NCBI RefSeq assembly: GCF_013408425.1
Contig: NZ_JACBYV010000001.1
Location: 2,232,001 to 2,296,000, forward strand
DNA from: Pseudomonas flavescens
Lineage (GTDB): Bacteria > Pseudomonadota > Gammaproteobacteria > Pseudomonadales > Pseudomonadaceae
Length of the DNA: 64,000 nucleotides
Direction: 5' to 3'
Shown: piece by piece, positions 1 through 8,907 of the stretch
Position numbering within the stretch: position 1 is the first letter of the stretch
Layout: every line of letters begins with the position of its first letter
The notes under the pieces: model-generated
What the model was told of the DNA's origin: nothing
The model's input: only the letters and a program-made list of their open reading frames with translations
Databases searched by the model: none
Program-made: the position numbers and the translations under genes

Positions 1-1
1 C

Positions 2-328
2 CCCCGTCAGGCCATCGCCCTCACCTACGACGGCCAGAACGCTCCCAACCTCAGCGCCAAGGGCGACGACGAACTCGCCGAAGCGATACTCGCCATCGCC
101 CGCGCCCACGATGTACCGATCTACGAGAATGCCGAGCTGGTGCGCTTGCTGGCCCGGCTGGAATTGGGCGAGGCAATCCCCGAGCAGCTGTATCGCTGCA
201 TCGCCGAAATCATCGCGTTCGCCTGGTACCTGAAAGGCAAGTTCCCGGCCGGCTTCGATCCGCGCGGCAAGCCGAAAGACGGCCCGCTGCTGCTCGGCGG
301 ACCGGAGCGCACGAGTAGCAAACGCTAA
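2..328 (+). CDS. FlhB-like C-terminal domain protein (5' end outside window)
   Basis: The frame is open from the window edge and ends in TAA at 326-328, giving 108 visible residues. It resembles the cytoplasmic C-terminal domain of FlhB/YscU export-switch proteins: an AIALTYDG strand where FlhB has FAVALKYD, then helices ending in IAEIIAFAWYLKGK. The autocleavage NPTH motif would lie at or before the window edge and is not seen. No membrane segments are visible, and stand-alone FlhB C-domain proteins of about 110 residues are known in Pseudomonas, so only a few residues are probably missing. Its position beside the chemotaxis genes suggests a role in flagellar export, but this is inference. 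Full-length flhB is at 16159-17295. Confidence 0.75.
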   Translation, partial: PRQAIALTYDGQNAPNLSAKGDDELAEAILAIARAHDVPIYENAELVRLLARLELGEAIPEQLYRCIAEIIAFAWYLKGKFPAGFDPRGKPKDGPLLLGGPERTSSKR

Positions 329-478
329 GCCGGCACCCCGAACGTCGCTTCGCTCGACGCAGGCGGCGATTCGTGCAAATCCTGGAGAAGCCGCGACCCT
401 GCGTGAATGCTGGCCCTGACCCGTTGTTGCGGCATGCCTGCCACCGCCTCGCCCGCAAGCGGACTCGCACCGCTGTAC

Positions 479-1114
479 GTAGGAGCCAGCTTGCTGGCGA
501 TCCCTGGTCCTGATGCGATGTTGCGGTATGGCCGCTATCGTATCGCCCGCAAGCGGGCTCGCGCCGCTGCGTAGGAGCCAGCTTGCTGGCGATTGCTGGG
601 CTTGATGCGGGTTGCGGTGTGGCCGCTATCGCCTCGCCCGCAAGCGGGCTCCTACGGGATTGTCGTAGCGCCGCTGTACGTAGGAGCCAGTTTGCTGGCG
701 ATTTCTGGGCTTGATGCGATGTTGCGGTGTGGCCGCTGTCGTATCGCCCGCAAGCGGGCCCTACGGGAATGTCGTAGCGCCGCTGTACGTAGGAGCCAGC
801 TTGCTGGCGATTGCTGGGCTTGATGCGATGTTGCGGTATGGCCGCTATCGCCTCGCCCGCAAGCGGGCTCCTACGGAGGCAGGTAGCGCCGCTGTACGTA
901 GGAGCCAGCTTGCTGGCGATTTCTGGTCTTGATGCGATGTTGCGGTAAGGCCGCTATCGCCTCGCCCGCAAGCGGGCTCCTACAGGACTGTCGTAGCGCC
1001 GTGGCGTAGGAGCCAGCTTGCTGGCGATTTCTGGGCTTGATGCGGTATTGCGGTGTGGCCGCTATCGTATCGCCCGCGAGCGGGCTCCTACGGGGCTGTC
1101 GTAGTGCTGTGGCG
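479..1114. repeat. Tandem 109-bp REP-type repeat array (six heads)
   Basis: The 5' half of the unit, GTAGGAGCCAGCTTGCTGGC, starts at 479, 571, 680, 789, 898 and 1006, so spacing is 92 and then 109, 109, 109 and 108 bases. Each unit also carries the opposite arm GCCCGCAAGCGGGCTCCTAC (often with small changes), which can pair with the first to make a REP/BIME-like hairpin. The array fills the gap between the FlhB-like gene and the DUF2802 gene and runs up to the latter's stop codon. Bases 329-478 hold only a degenerate copy and no convincing gene. Short open frames across the array are by-products of the repeat. Confidence 0.9.
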
Positions 1115-1115
1115 T

Positions 1116-1514
1116 CTAGGTACGGCGCGACTGGTGCAGCTTGGCGACCAGCTCTGCTTCGGCCTTACTCAGGCCGCAGGATTGAGTCAGGTCATCGGCG
1201 CTGGCACCCATGCCGACCAGGCGAGCGGCCTGGGTGAAGGACAGGCTGGAGGGATCGCGTTGTTCGATCTGGGTCAGTTTGTCCGGCAGCGGCGCGACGG
1301 TGCGGCGTAGCTCGTGGAGCTCCTCGCCCATACGGATGCTGCCAGTCAGGTAGGTGTCCAGGCGCTTGCCCAGTTCGCGGATGCGCTGGTCACGCTGGGT
1401 GTCGCGCTCGGCCTGTAGCTGGCTGGCCAGGCGCAAGCGCCCTGCCAACCACACGCAGGTACCCACCAGCCCGGCACAGACCAGGGCAAGAACGATCAGT
1501 GCAGCTTCGAGCAC
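1116..1514 (-). CDS. DUF2802 domain protein, end of chemotaxis operon
   Basis: 132 residues starting at GTG, one base after the cheW stop codon, so it is probably translationally coupled to cheW. The N-terminus is one membrane helix (about residues 4-26), followed by a charged coiled-coil-like stretch (RIRELGKRLDTYLTGSIRMGEEL) and a C-terminal helical part with LTQSCGLSKAEAELV, which looks like a small helix-turn-helix-type fold. DUF2802 proteins are regularly found next to cheW at the end of Pseudomonas polar-flagellar operons. The function is unknown. A membrane anchor plus coiled coil suggests a scaffold or localisation role near the chemotaxis array, but this is inference. Confidence 0.82.
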   Translation of the reverse strand: MLEAALIVLALVCAGLVGTCVWLAGRLRLASQLQAERDTQRDQRIRELGKRLDTYLTGSIRMGEELHELRRTVAPLPDKLTQIEQRDPSSLSFTQAARLVGMGASADDLTQSCGLSKAEAELVAKLHQSRRT

Positions 1515-1515
1515 C

Positions 1516-1995
1516 TCAGATGCTCTCCAGCTCCGACCACTCCTCCTCGGTCATCATCTTGTCCAGCTCGACCAGGATCAACAGCTCGCCGTTCTTGTTG
1601 CACACGCCCTGGATGAACTTGGCCGACTCGTCGTTGCCGACGTTCGGTGCGGTTTCCACTTCGGACTGACGCAGGTAAACCACTTCGGCCACGCTATCGA
1701 CCATGATGCCCACGACCTGCTTGTCCGCCTCGATGATGACGATACGGGTGTTGTCGGTGACGTCGGAGGAATCCAGGCCGAAACGCTGGCGCGTGTCGAT
1801 CACGGTGACCACGTTACCGCGCAGGTTGATGATCCCCAGCACGTAGCTCGGCGCGCCCGGTACGGGGGCGATTTCCGTGTAGCGCAGGACTTCCTGCACC
1901 TGCATCACGTTGATGCCGTAGGTTTCGTTGTCCAGACGGAACGTGACCCACTGCAGGATCGGATCTTCAGCGCCTTGTGCAGAGTTTTTCTTCAT
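1516..1995 (-). CDS. cheW: Chemotaxis coupling protein CheW
   Basis: 159 residues, the usual CheW length. A single CheW domain covers nearly the whole protein: WVTFRLDNETYGINVMQVQEV at the start, PSYVLGIINLRGNVVTVIDTR in the middle (the conserved G-I-I-N-L-RG core), and GVCNKNGELLILVELDK at the end. It couples chemoreceptors to the kinase CheA in the cytoplasmic signalling array. It is the next-to-last gene of the operon, with the CheW-domain protein ParP upstream and DUF2802 downstream. The gene is intact with a standard ATG start. Confidence 0.95.
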   Translation of the reverse strand: MKKNSAQGAEDPILQWVTFRLDNETYGINVMQVQEVLRYTEIAPVPGAPSYVLGIINLRGNVVTVIDTRQRFGLDSSDVTDNTRIVIIEADKQVVGIMVDSVAEVVYLRQSEVETAPNVGNDESAKFIQGVCNKNGELLILVELDKMMTEEEWSELESI

Positions 1996-2085
1996 GGCCT
2001 AGCCTCGTCATTGACCGCGTGTGGCGGTGTGCGGGATTCCCGCTATTCAATCGGCTGCCCGCGCCACGGCGCGCGCATCCAGTAA

Positions 2086-2913
2086 TCAGTGTATCTGTCC
2101 GTTGCTCATGCGCTTGGTCGCGCCGCTGGCGATCAACTCGGCCAATGCGGCGACGTCCAGCAGCGCACACATGTGTTCGATCACCGTACCCGCCAGCCAG
2201 GGCCGCTGGGCCCGCTGACTGCGCCACTTGATCTCGTCCGGGTGCAGGCGAATCGAACGGCTGACCTGGTGAACGGCCAAACCCCACTCGTAACCCTGAA
2301 CGGAAATCACGTACTGCAGCCCCTGGCGGAAATCCTCTCGATAGCGATCCGGCATAACCCAGCGCGCGGTGTCGAGCACCTTCAGGTTGCCCGACTGTGA
2401 TGGCAGTATGCCGAGAAACCAGTCCGGTTGGCCAAACAAAGGTGTCAGGTCCTGCCCCGCCAGCGGATAGATGGAGCCCAGACACACCAGTGGCACGGCA
2501 AGCGTCAGGCCAGCGACGTCGAACAGCAGGCATTCGAACGGCTCTTCAGCCCACTCGGGACGACCGTCTGCCAGCACCGAGGCGATCTGCGGCGCCGGGC
2601 GATGCACTTCGGCCACAGGCTCGACCACCGACGGCATGGCAATCGGCTCGACGAACACCGGCGCCAATGCCTCGACCACCGGCTCGACAACCACCTCGGC
2701 CACCGGCTGCACCAATGTCAGGGGCGCGGCTTCGACACGCGGCGCGGCCTGGGCATCGCGAATCTGCTCCTCGAGCACGGCAGCCTCGAAATCATCGAGG
2801 CTGCTCTGGGCCTGCTCCTGGTCGAGCTCGACCGCGGCCTCCTGCAGCAACCCGTCGAGGTACGACTGCAGGGCCAGTTGGGGCCTTGTGGCTGTGGCGG
2901 TGGAACGACTCAT
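2086..2913 (-). CDS. parP: ParP-like protein with C-terminal CheW domain
   Basis: 275 residues. I chose the ATG at 2913 rather than a TTG at 2928. The N-terminal part (residues 1-120) is acidic and then rich in Val/Pro/Glu, with an early ALQSYLDGLLQEA helix. The C-terminal 150 residues form a divergent CheW domain (ECLLFDVAGLTLAVPL, WFLGILPSQSGNLKVLDTAR). In Vibrio and Pseudomonas such a protein, ParP, links the ParA-type ATPase ParC to CheA and so keeps arrays at the pole. Here parC lies just upstream, which supports the assignment. The Ala/Pro/Val-rich linker is the variable part of the family. Confidence 0.85.
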   Translation of the reverse strand: MSRSTATATRPQLALQSYLDGLLQEAAVELDQEQAQSSLDDFEAAVLEEQIRDAQAAPRVEAAPLTLVQPVAEVVVEPVVEALAPVFVEPIAMPSVVEPVAEVHRPAPQIASVLADGRPEWAEEPFECLLFDVAGLTLAVPLVCLGSIYPLAGQDLTPLFGQPDWFLGILPSQSGNLKVLDTARWVMPDRYREDFRQGLQYVISVQGYEWGLAVHQVSRSIRLHPDEIKWRSQRAQRPWLAGTVIEHMCALLDVAALAELIASGATKRMSNGQIH

Positions 2914-2945
2914 GAATGCAACCCGCAATGGAGACCTGTATGAGC

Positions 2946-2972
2946 TATCGGCCGCAAGGGCGGCAGACTTGA
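2946..2972 (-). promoter_or_regulatory. Candidate sigma-28 (FliA) promoter before parP
   Basis: On the minus strand, TCAAG (2972-2968) is followed after 15 bases by GCCGATA (2952-2946), then the parP ATG at 2913. The -10 heptamer matches the FliA consensus exactly. Counting the -35 box as eight bases, the spacer is 12 rather than the usual 11, which lowers confidence. It would let parP-cheW-DUF2802 be expressed as late genes separately from the upstream operon. Confidence 0.4.
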
Positions 2973-3005
2973 GGCTGTTTGCGCAGAATATCTGGCCATG
3001 GCGGA

Positions 3006-3794
3006 TCAGGCCACTTGAGACGCAGGCTGCTGCGCCAGCAAATGCTTGAGCAGCGCCCGGTAAGCGATGGAGCCGCGGCTGTTGGCATCGAACTGCGAGG
3101 GGGTCAGCCCGGCCCGGCTGGCATCACGCAGGCGGGTGTCGACAGGGATATAGGCTTGCCAGAGATGCTCGGGATAGGTGCTCTTGAGCAACCGCAACGT
3201 CGACATCGATGCCTGGGTACGGCGGTCGAACAGGGTCGGCACGATGGTGTACGGCAAGGCTTGCTTGCGCGAGCGATTGATCATCGCCAGGGTGCTGACC
3301 ATACGCTCGAGCCCCTTGACCGCAAGAAACTCGGTCTGCACCGGAATCACCAGCTGCTGGCTGGCTGCCAGGGCGTTGACCATCAGCACACCGAGCAAGG
3401 GCGGGCTGTCGATCACCGCGTGGTCGAAATCCTGCCACAGCTGCGCCAGGCTCTTGGCGACCACCAGCCCCAGGCCACTTTGTCCGGGAGACTGTCGCTC
3501 CAGGGTGGCCAGTGCGGTGCTCGACGGCAGCAGGGAAATTCGTTCGTGACTGGTCGGCAGCAACAGCTGCTGCGGCAGCCCCTGGGGCACGCTGCCCTGA
3601 TGCTGGAACAGGTCGAAGACGCTGTTTTCGAGGCTATCGGGATCGTGACCGAAATAGCTGGTCATCGAGCCGTGCGGGTCGAGATCGACCACCACCACAC
3701 GTTTGCCGGCGTCTGCCAGCAGACCTGCGAGGGCGATGGTCGAGGTGGTTTTACCCACGCCGCCTTTCTGATTGGATACAGCCCAAACTCTCAT
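3006..3794 (-). CDS. parC: ParA-family ATPase ParC (chemotaxis array positioning)
   Basis: 262 residues. The start at 3794 is preceded by GGGAGG with good spacing. Another ATG nine bases upstream sits directly on the GGAGG and is less likely. The deviant Walker A box KGGVGKTT (residues 10-17), VVVVDLDPHGS and DHAVIDSPPLLG mark a ParA/MinD ATPase. In polar chemotaxis systems this protein forms a polar focus and, through ParP, ensures each daughter cell inherits an array. It lies between motD and parP, its normal place. The name is shared with topoisomerase IV subunit ParC, but the proteins are unrelated. Confidence 0.88.
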   Translation of the reverse strand: MRVWAVSNQKGGVGKTTSTIALAGLLADAGKRVVVVDLDPHGSMTSYFGHDPDSLENSVFDLFQHQGSVPQGLPQQLLLPTSHERISLLPSSTALATLERQSPGQSGLGLVVAKSLAQLWQDFDHAVIDSPPLLGVLMVNALAASQQLVIPVQTEFLAVKGLERMVSTLAMINRSRKQALPYTIVPTLFDRRTQASMSTLRLLKSTYPEHLWQAYIPVDTRLRDASRAGLTPSQFDANSRGSIAYRALLKHLLAQQPASQVA

Positions 3795-3846
3795 ACTCTT
3801 CATCCTCCCGGAGCAGGCTGAGCCCGGCCGAGACTGAGTGCCCACT

Positions 3847-4719
3847 TCATTGCGCAGGCGACGGGGAATTGACGGCGCCATTGGCTGGAGCCTGTGCTGC
3901 AGGCGCTGAAGCAGGTTGCGTGCCAGCACGCTGCATCGCCGCATCCGGCTGGGCATTGGCGCTACCCACGCCGCTTACACTACGCCGCACATCGAGATTA
4001 CGCGAGACCACCAACACCACTCGACGATTGCGCGCCCTGCCCTCTGCCGTGGCGTTGTCGGCTACCGGCTGAAACTCGCCATAGCCCACCGCCGCCATGC
4101 GTGACGGATCGACGCCATCCATGGCCAGCATCCGTACTATGCTGGCAGCGCGTGCGGTAGACAGCTCCCAGTTGGTTGGGAATTGCGCGGTTCTGATCGG
4201 CTGATTGTCGGTGAAGCCTTCCACGTGCACAGGGTTGCCGTAGGGCGCCAGAATCTTGGCAATCTTCTCGATGATCTCGAAGGCGGCATCGTTGGGCAGT
4301 GCATCGCCGCTGGGAAACAACAGCCCGGAGCTCAATTCGATTTCGATCCACAGCTCGTTGCCGCGCACTTTCAGCTGATCGCTCTGCAGCAGCCCGCCGA
4401 AGGCTTCACGCACGCTGTCGGCAATACTCTCCAGGGTCGAGGCGGCGATCTGCTGCGCCGTTTCCTCATCCACCATGGAGCGATCCGGCTCGGTGGTACG
4501 CGGTCGCTCATCACCCACCGGAATGGGTTTGATCGAGCGATCAGGCTGATTGAACACGCCCGTCAGGGTTTCCGAAAGGATCTTGTACTTGCCTTCGTTG
4601 ATCGAGGAAATCGAGTACATCACCACGAAGAAGGCGAACAGCAGCGTGATGAAGTCCGCGTAGGACACCAGCCAGCGCTCGTGATTCTCATGCTCTTCGT
4701 GGCGGCGTCGGCGAGCCAT
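3847..4719 (-). CDS. motD: Flagellar stator protein MotD (MotB family)
   Basis: 290 residues. One N-terminal membrane helix follows a basic/acidic head: WLVSYADFITLLFAFFVVMYSIS, with the proton-carrying Asp at residue 22. The periplasmic C-terminal half is an OmpA-like peptidoglycan-binding domain, with VEGFTDNQPI and the NWELSTARA helix. The tail after about residue 250 is Ala/Pro-rich. It pairs with MotC (stop-to-start gap of two bases) to form the MotCD stator, which in P. aeruginosa works together with MotAB and is needed for swarming. The position in the chemotaxis operon is what distinguishes motD from motB. Confidence 0.92.
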   Translation of the reverse strand: MARRRRHEEHENHERWLVSYADFITLLFAFFVVMYSISSINEGKYKILSETLTGVFNQPDRSIKPIPVGDERPRTTEPDRSMVDEETAQQIAASTLESIADSVREAFGGLLQSDQLKVRGNELWIEIELSSGLLFPSGDALPNDAAFEIIEKIAKILAPYGNPVHVEGFTDNQPIRTAQFPTNWELSTARAASIVRMLAMDGVDPSRMAAVGYGEFQPVADNATAEGRARNRRVVLVVSRNLDVRRSVSGVGSANAQPDAAMQRAGTQPASAPAAQAPANGAVNSPSPAQ

Positions 4720-4721
4720 GA

Positions 4722-5462
4722 TCAGTTCATGAAGCCTTGCAGCTTCAACTCGATGGAGCGTGGGTTCTCACCCTCGCCGATGGACAGAATGCCTTCGAGG
4801 AGCATTTCTCGATACGCCGACTGGCGCATGGCCACGGACTTGAGCTTGGCACCGATGGGCAACAGCAGCAGGTTGGCGATGGCCACGCCGTAGATGGTGG
4901 CGACGAAAGCGACGGCGATCCCGCCACCGAGCAGGCTCGGATCGGCCAGATTGCCCATCACGTGGATCAGCCCCATGACCGCGCCGATGATGCCGATGGT
5001 CGGCGCGTAACCGCCCATGCACTCGAAGAACTTGGCAGCCTGTATGTCGCGACTTTCCTGGGTGTAGAGATCGACCTCGAGAATACTGCGAATGGCTTCC
5101 GGCTCGGCGCCATCGACCAGCAGTTGCAGGCCCTTGCGTGCGTAGGGATCGGCTTCGCCGTCAGCGACCGCCTCGAGGCCGAGCAGGCCCTCCTTGCGCG
5201 CGGTCATGCTCCAGTTCACCACCCGGTCGATACCGCCAGGCAGATCGATCTGCGGCGGGAAGAAGATCCAGCGCAGGATGCTCATGGCGCGCTTGAATAC
5301 GATGACCGGCGTTTGCAGCAACGCCGCACCCAGCGTACCGCCGATCACGATCAGCGCCGCCGGGCCGTTGAGCAGTGCCGAGACATGACCGCCTTCCAGG
5401 TAATTGCCGCCAAGTATGGCGACGAATGCCAGGATGAGACCGATCAGGCTCAGTACATCCAT
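4722..5462 (-). CDS. motC: Flagellar stator protein MotC (MotA family)
   Basis: 246 residues with the MotA/ExbB-type layout: two N-terminal helices ([19 protein letters not shown] and AALIVIGGTLGAALLQTP), a large charged cytoplasmic loop containing the torque region (about 60-150), and two C-terminal helices (YAPTIGIIGAVMGLIHVM and IAVAFVATIYGVAIANLLLLP). It forms the proton channel with MotD. The start codon overlaps the cheB stop, so the pair is likely translationally coupled. Intact and typical in length. Confidence 0.93.
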   Translation of the reverse strand: MDVLSLIGLILAFVAILGGNYLEGGHVSALLNGPAALIVIGGTLGAALLQTPVIVFKRAMSILRWIFFPPQIDLPGGIDRVVNWSMTARKEGLLGLEAVADGEADPYARKGLQLLVDGAEPEAIRSILEVDLYTQESRDIQAAKFFECMGGYAPTIGIIGAVMGLIHVMGNLADPSLLGGGIAVAFVATIYGVAIANLLLLPIGAKLKSVAMRQSAYREMLLEGILSIGEGENPRSIELKLQGFMN

Positions 5463-6589
5463 CAGAGGCAGGCCTCGACCAGATGCCGGCCGATGTCATC
5501 CAACGGGTACACCGCATCCGCCAGGTTGGCCTTCACGATCGCCATGGGCATGCCATAGATCACGCAACTGGCTTCGTCCTGCGCCCATACCTGGCTGCCC
5601 CCCTGCTTGAGCAGGCGAGCGCCTTCGCGACCATCGGCCCCCATGCCGGTCAACACCACGGCCAGCACCTTGTCGTTGTACGACTTGGAGGCAGAACCGA
5701 AGGTGATATCCACGCAGGGTTTGTAGTTCAGACGCTCGTCGCCGGGCAGGATGCGGATGGTGCCGCGCCCGTCGATCATCATCTGCTTGCCGCCCGGCGC
5801 CAGAATGGCCAGCCCGGGGCGCAAGATGTCGCCATCCTCGGCTTCCTTGACGTTGATCTTGCAGAGTTTGTCCAGACGTTCGGCGAAGGCCTTGGTGAAG
5901 GCCGCAGGCATGTGCTGGATCAACACGATCGGCGTCGGGAAATTCGCCGGCAACTGCGTTAGCACCCGCTGCAGAGCGACCGGGCCGCCGGTCGAGGTGC
6001 CGATCGCCACCAGCTTGTAGGCCTTGCGCTTGGGCGCAGCACTGGCGCTGGACGAATGACGTTCGGCAGGCGGGTGACTCACGCTTGGCTGTGGCCGCGC
6101 CGCGGGTGCAGGTGCGCTCGACGTACTGGCAGGTCGGCTCAGGCTACCGCCGGCAGGCGGCGTCAGGGACGCCGTGCCGATCCCCCGGCGGTTGCTGCGC
6201 GAAATGCTGTGCACCTTCTCGCACAGCAGTTGCTTGACCTTCTCCGGGTTGCGCGAGATGTCCTCGAAATTCTTCGGCAGGAAATCCACCGCCCCGGCAT
6301 CCAGCGCATCCAGGGTGACCCGGGCGCCTTCGTGGGTGAGCGAGGAGAACATCAACACCGGTGTCGGGCAGCGTTGCATGATGCTGCGTACTGCCGTGAT
6401 GCCGTCCATCAACGGCATCTCGTAGTCCATGGTGATCACGTCCGGCTTGAGTGCCAGCGCCTGATCGATGGCCTCACGTCCGTTGGTGGCCGTGCCGACC
6501 ACGGTGATGTTGGGATCGGACGAGAGGATCTCCGAAACCCTGCGGCGGAAGAAGCCGGAGTCGTCGACCACCAGTACCTTGACAACCAT
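5462..6589 (-). CDS. cheB: Chemotaxis methylesterase/deamidase CheB
   Basis: 375 residues from the ATG at 6589, which has TAGGAG seven bases upstream. A GTG at 6595 is the alternative. The receiver domain (1-120) has DD at 9-10 and the phospho-acceptor Asp at about 55 (ITMDYEMP). A Ser/Ala/Pro-rich linker (140-185) leads to the methylesterase domain with the catalytic triad Ser199 (AIGTSTGGP), His226 (LIQHMP) and Asp319 (TGMGADG). CheB removes methyl groups from chemoreceptors after phosphorylation by CheA. It follows cheA, as in other Pseudomonas clusters. No cheR is present in the window. Confidence 0.95.
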   Translation of the reverse strand: MVVKVLVVDDSGFFRRRVSEILSSDPNITVVGTATNGREAIDQALALKPDVITMDYEMPLMDGITAVRSIMQRCPTPVLMFSSLTHEGARVTLDALDAGAVDFLPKNFEDISRNPEKVKQLLCEKVHSISRSNRRGIGTASLTPPAGGSLSRPASTSSAPAPAARPQPSVSHPPAERHSSSASAAPKRKAYKLVAIGTSTGGPVALQRVLTQLPANFPTPIVLIQHMPAAFTKAFAERLDKLCKINVKEAEDGDILRPGLAILAPGGKQMMIDGRGTIRILPGDERLNYKPCVDITFGSASKSYNDKVLAVVLTGMGADGREGARLLKQGGSQVWAQDEASCVIYGMPMAIVKANLADAVYPLDDIGRHLVEACL

Positions 6590-6631
6590 AAACACTCCTA
6601 AGCGGCACGGCAGAGGCCGCGCCGCGGACGA

Positions 6632-8896
6632 TCAGATACGCCGTGCGTAGCGTTTGAGCATGCTTGGCACGTCGAGAATCAGGGCGATGCGCCCGTCGCC
6701 GGTGATGGTCGCACCCGACATGCCAGGCGTGCCTTGCAGCATCTTGCCCAACGGCTTGATCACCACCTCTTCCTGGCCGACCAGTTGATCGACGACGAAG
6801 CCGATACGCTGATTGCCGACGGTGAGAATCACCACATGGCCTTCGCCTTGCTCTTCGTGGGCAGCCTTGCTGACCAGCCAGCGCTTGAGATAGAACAGCG
6901 GCAATGCCTTGTCGCGCACGATCACCACTTCCTGGCCGTCGACCACGTTGGTGCGCGACAGGTCGAGATGGAAGATCTCGTTGACGTTGACCAGCGGGAA
7001 GGCGAACGCCTGGTTGCCGAGCATCACCATCAGCGTTGGCATGATCGCCAGGGTCAGTGGCACCTTGATGACGATCTTCGAACCCTGGCCTTTCTGCGAG
7101 AACACGTTGACCGTGCCGTTGAGCTGGGAAATCTTGGTCTTCACCACGTCCATGCCGACGCCACGGCCGGACACGTCGGAAATCTCGGTCTTGGTCGAGA
7201 AACCGGGGGCGAAGATCAGGTTGTAGCATTCCAGATCGGTCAGGCGATCGGCGGCGTCCTTGTCCAGCAGGCCCTTTTCCACGGCCTTGCTGCGCAGCAC
7301 GTCGGCATCCATACCCTTGCCGTCATCGGTGATCATCAGCAGGATGTGGTCACCTTCCTGCTCGGCGGACAGCACCACGCGACCGGTACGCGACTTGCCA
7401 GCGGCCTCGCGCTCTTCCGGGCTTTCCACGCCGTGGTCGACCGCGTTGCGCACCAAGTGGACCAACGGGTCGGCCAGGGCTTCGACGAGGTTCTTGTCGA
7501 GATCGGTCTCTTCACCGACCAGCTCCAGATTGATCTCTTTCTTCAACTGGCGAGCCAGGTCGCGAACCAGGCGCGGGAAGCGCCCGAAGACCTTCTTGAT
7601 CGGCTGCATGCGGGTCTTCATGACCGACGTCTGCAGATCCGCGGTGACCACGTCTAGGTTGGACACGGCCTTGGACATGGCCTCGTCGCCGCTGTTGAGC
7701 CCCAGGCGCACCAGGCGGTTACGCACCAGCACCAGCTCGCCGACCATGTTCATGATTTCGTCCAGACGCGCGGTGTCGACCCGCACGGTGGTTTCCGCTT
7801 CACTGGCTGGTGCAGCAGCGGCGGCCGGCGCAGCCGGTGCCTTGGCCGGCTCTGCCTTGGCCGCAGGTGCTGGTGCAGGTGCCGGCGTAGCCTTGGCAGC
7901 TACCGGCGCAGCGGGTTTGGCTACCGGCTTCGGCGCAGGGGCCGCAGCGGCTGCGGGAGCAGGAGCGGCAGCAGCGGGAGCAGCGGGAGCGACCGGTGTC
8001 GGCTCGACGAACTTGCCTTTGCCATGCAACTGATCGAGCAGCGCTTCGAACTCATCATCGGTGATTTCGTCGCTCTGCGCCGCGGAGCTGGCGGATACGG
8101 CAGGAGCAGCCGGTGCCGGCGCTTCCACCGCAGGAGCCACGAACTGGCCCTTGCCATGCAATTGGTCGAGCAAGGCTTCGAATTCGTCATCGGTGATGTC
8201 ATCGCCGCTGGCGCTGTTCGCAGCGCTGGCCAGAGCAGGCACAGGCGCTGGCGCCTGGACAGCAGCCGCTGCTGGCGCTGCGAACTGGCCTTTGCCATGC
8301 AACTGGTCGAGCAGCGACTCGAATTCGTCATCGCTGATTTCATCATCAGAGGCGCTGGCTTGCGGCTGCGGCTCGTCACCCAGGGCGTCGAGCAACTGCT
8401 CGAACTCGCTGTCGGTGATATCCGACGAGGCTTCGGCTGTCACCGGCTCGGCGACAGCAGCAGCCACTGGCGCAGCGACTGCGGCAACCGGCGCCGGCTG
8501 GGCACTGGCCGGCTCGGCCAGACGCGCCAGGGCGGCCAGCAGCTCGGGAGATGCAGGCGTCGGCTCGGCGCGCTCGCGCACTTCGGCGAACATGCCATTG
8601 ACGGCATCCAGCGCCTCGAGCACCACGTCCATCAACTCGGAGTCGACGCGACGCTCACCCTTGCGCAGGATGTCGAACACGTTCTCGGCGATATGACAGC
8701 ACTCCACCAGCTCATTGAGCTGAAGGAAACCGGCACCGCCTTTTACCGTGTGAAATCCCCGAAAAATCGCGTTGAGCAGGTTCATATCGTCCGGGCGGCT
8801 TTCCAGCTCTACCAATTGCTCGGACAACTGCTCGAGAATCTCGCCGGCCTCTACCAGGAAATCCTGGAGGATTTCTTCATCGGCGCCGAAGCTCAT
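6632..8896 (-). CDS. cheA: Chemotaxis histidine kinase CheA
   Basis: 754 residues. The P1 Hpt domain has the phospho-acceptor His49 (FRGFHTVKGG). Residues 120-365 form a long Ala/Pro linker instead of a clear P2 domain. It carries four copies of a short acidic motif, DEFExLLDQLHGKG type, at about 159-173, 186-205, 233-252 and 277-296. Dimerisation (P3) follows (DEIMNMVGELVLVRNRL), then the ATPase domain with N box (HLVRNAVDHG), DDGKGMD, and SGRGVGMDVV. The CheW-like P5 domain closes the protein. CheA phosphorylates CheY and CheB. The gene lies between cheZ and cheB, as expected. Confidence 0.96.
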   Translation of the reverse strand: MSFGADEEILQDFLVEAGEILEQLSEQLVELESRPDDMNLLNAIFRGFHTVKGGAGFLQLNELVECCHIAENVFDILRKGERRVDSELMDVVLEALDAVNGMFAEVRERAEPTPASPELLAALARLAEPASAQPAPVAAVAAPVAAAVAEPVTAEASSDITDSEFEQLLDALGDEPQPQASASDDEISDDEFESLLDQLHGKGQFAAPAAAAVQAPAPVPALASAANSASGDDITDDEFEALLDQLHGKGQFVAPAVEAPAPAAPAVSASSAAQSDEITDDEFEALLDQLHGKGKFVEPTPVAPAAPAAAAPAPAAAAAPAPKPVAKPAAPVAAKATPAPAPAPAAKAEPAKAPAAPAAAAAPASEAETTVRVDTARLDEIMNMVGELVLVRNRLVRLGLNSGDEAMSKAVSNLDVVTADLQTSVMKTRMQPIKKVFGRFPRLVRDLARQLKKEINLELVGEETDLDKNLVEALADPLVHLVRNAVDHGVESPEEREAAGKSRTGRVVLSAEQEGDHILLMITDDGKGMDADVLRSKAVEKGLLDKDAADRLTDLECYNLIFAPGFSTKTEISDVSGRGVGMDVVKTKISQLNGTVNVFSQKGQGSKIVIKVPLTLAIMPTLMVMLGNQAFAFPLVNVNEIFHLDLSRTNVVDGQEVVIVRDKALPLFYLKRWLVSKAAHEEQGEGHVVILTVGNQRIGFVVDQLVGQEEVVIKPLGKMLQGTPGMSGATITGDGRIALILDVPSMLKRYARRI

Positions 8897-8907
8897 ATGA
8901 CGTGCTC

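Noticed and set aside
593..1310. Several short open frames across the REP array
   Set aside because: They merely translate the repeat unit (VVAPLYVGASLLAI) and have no start signals.
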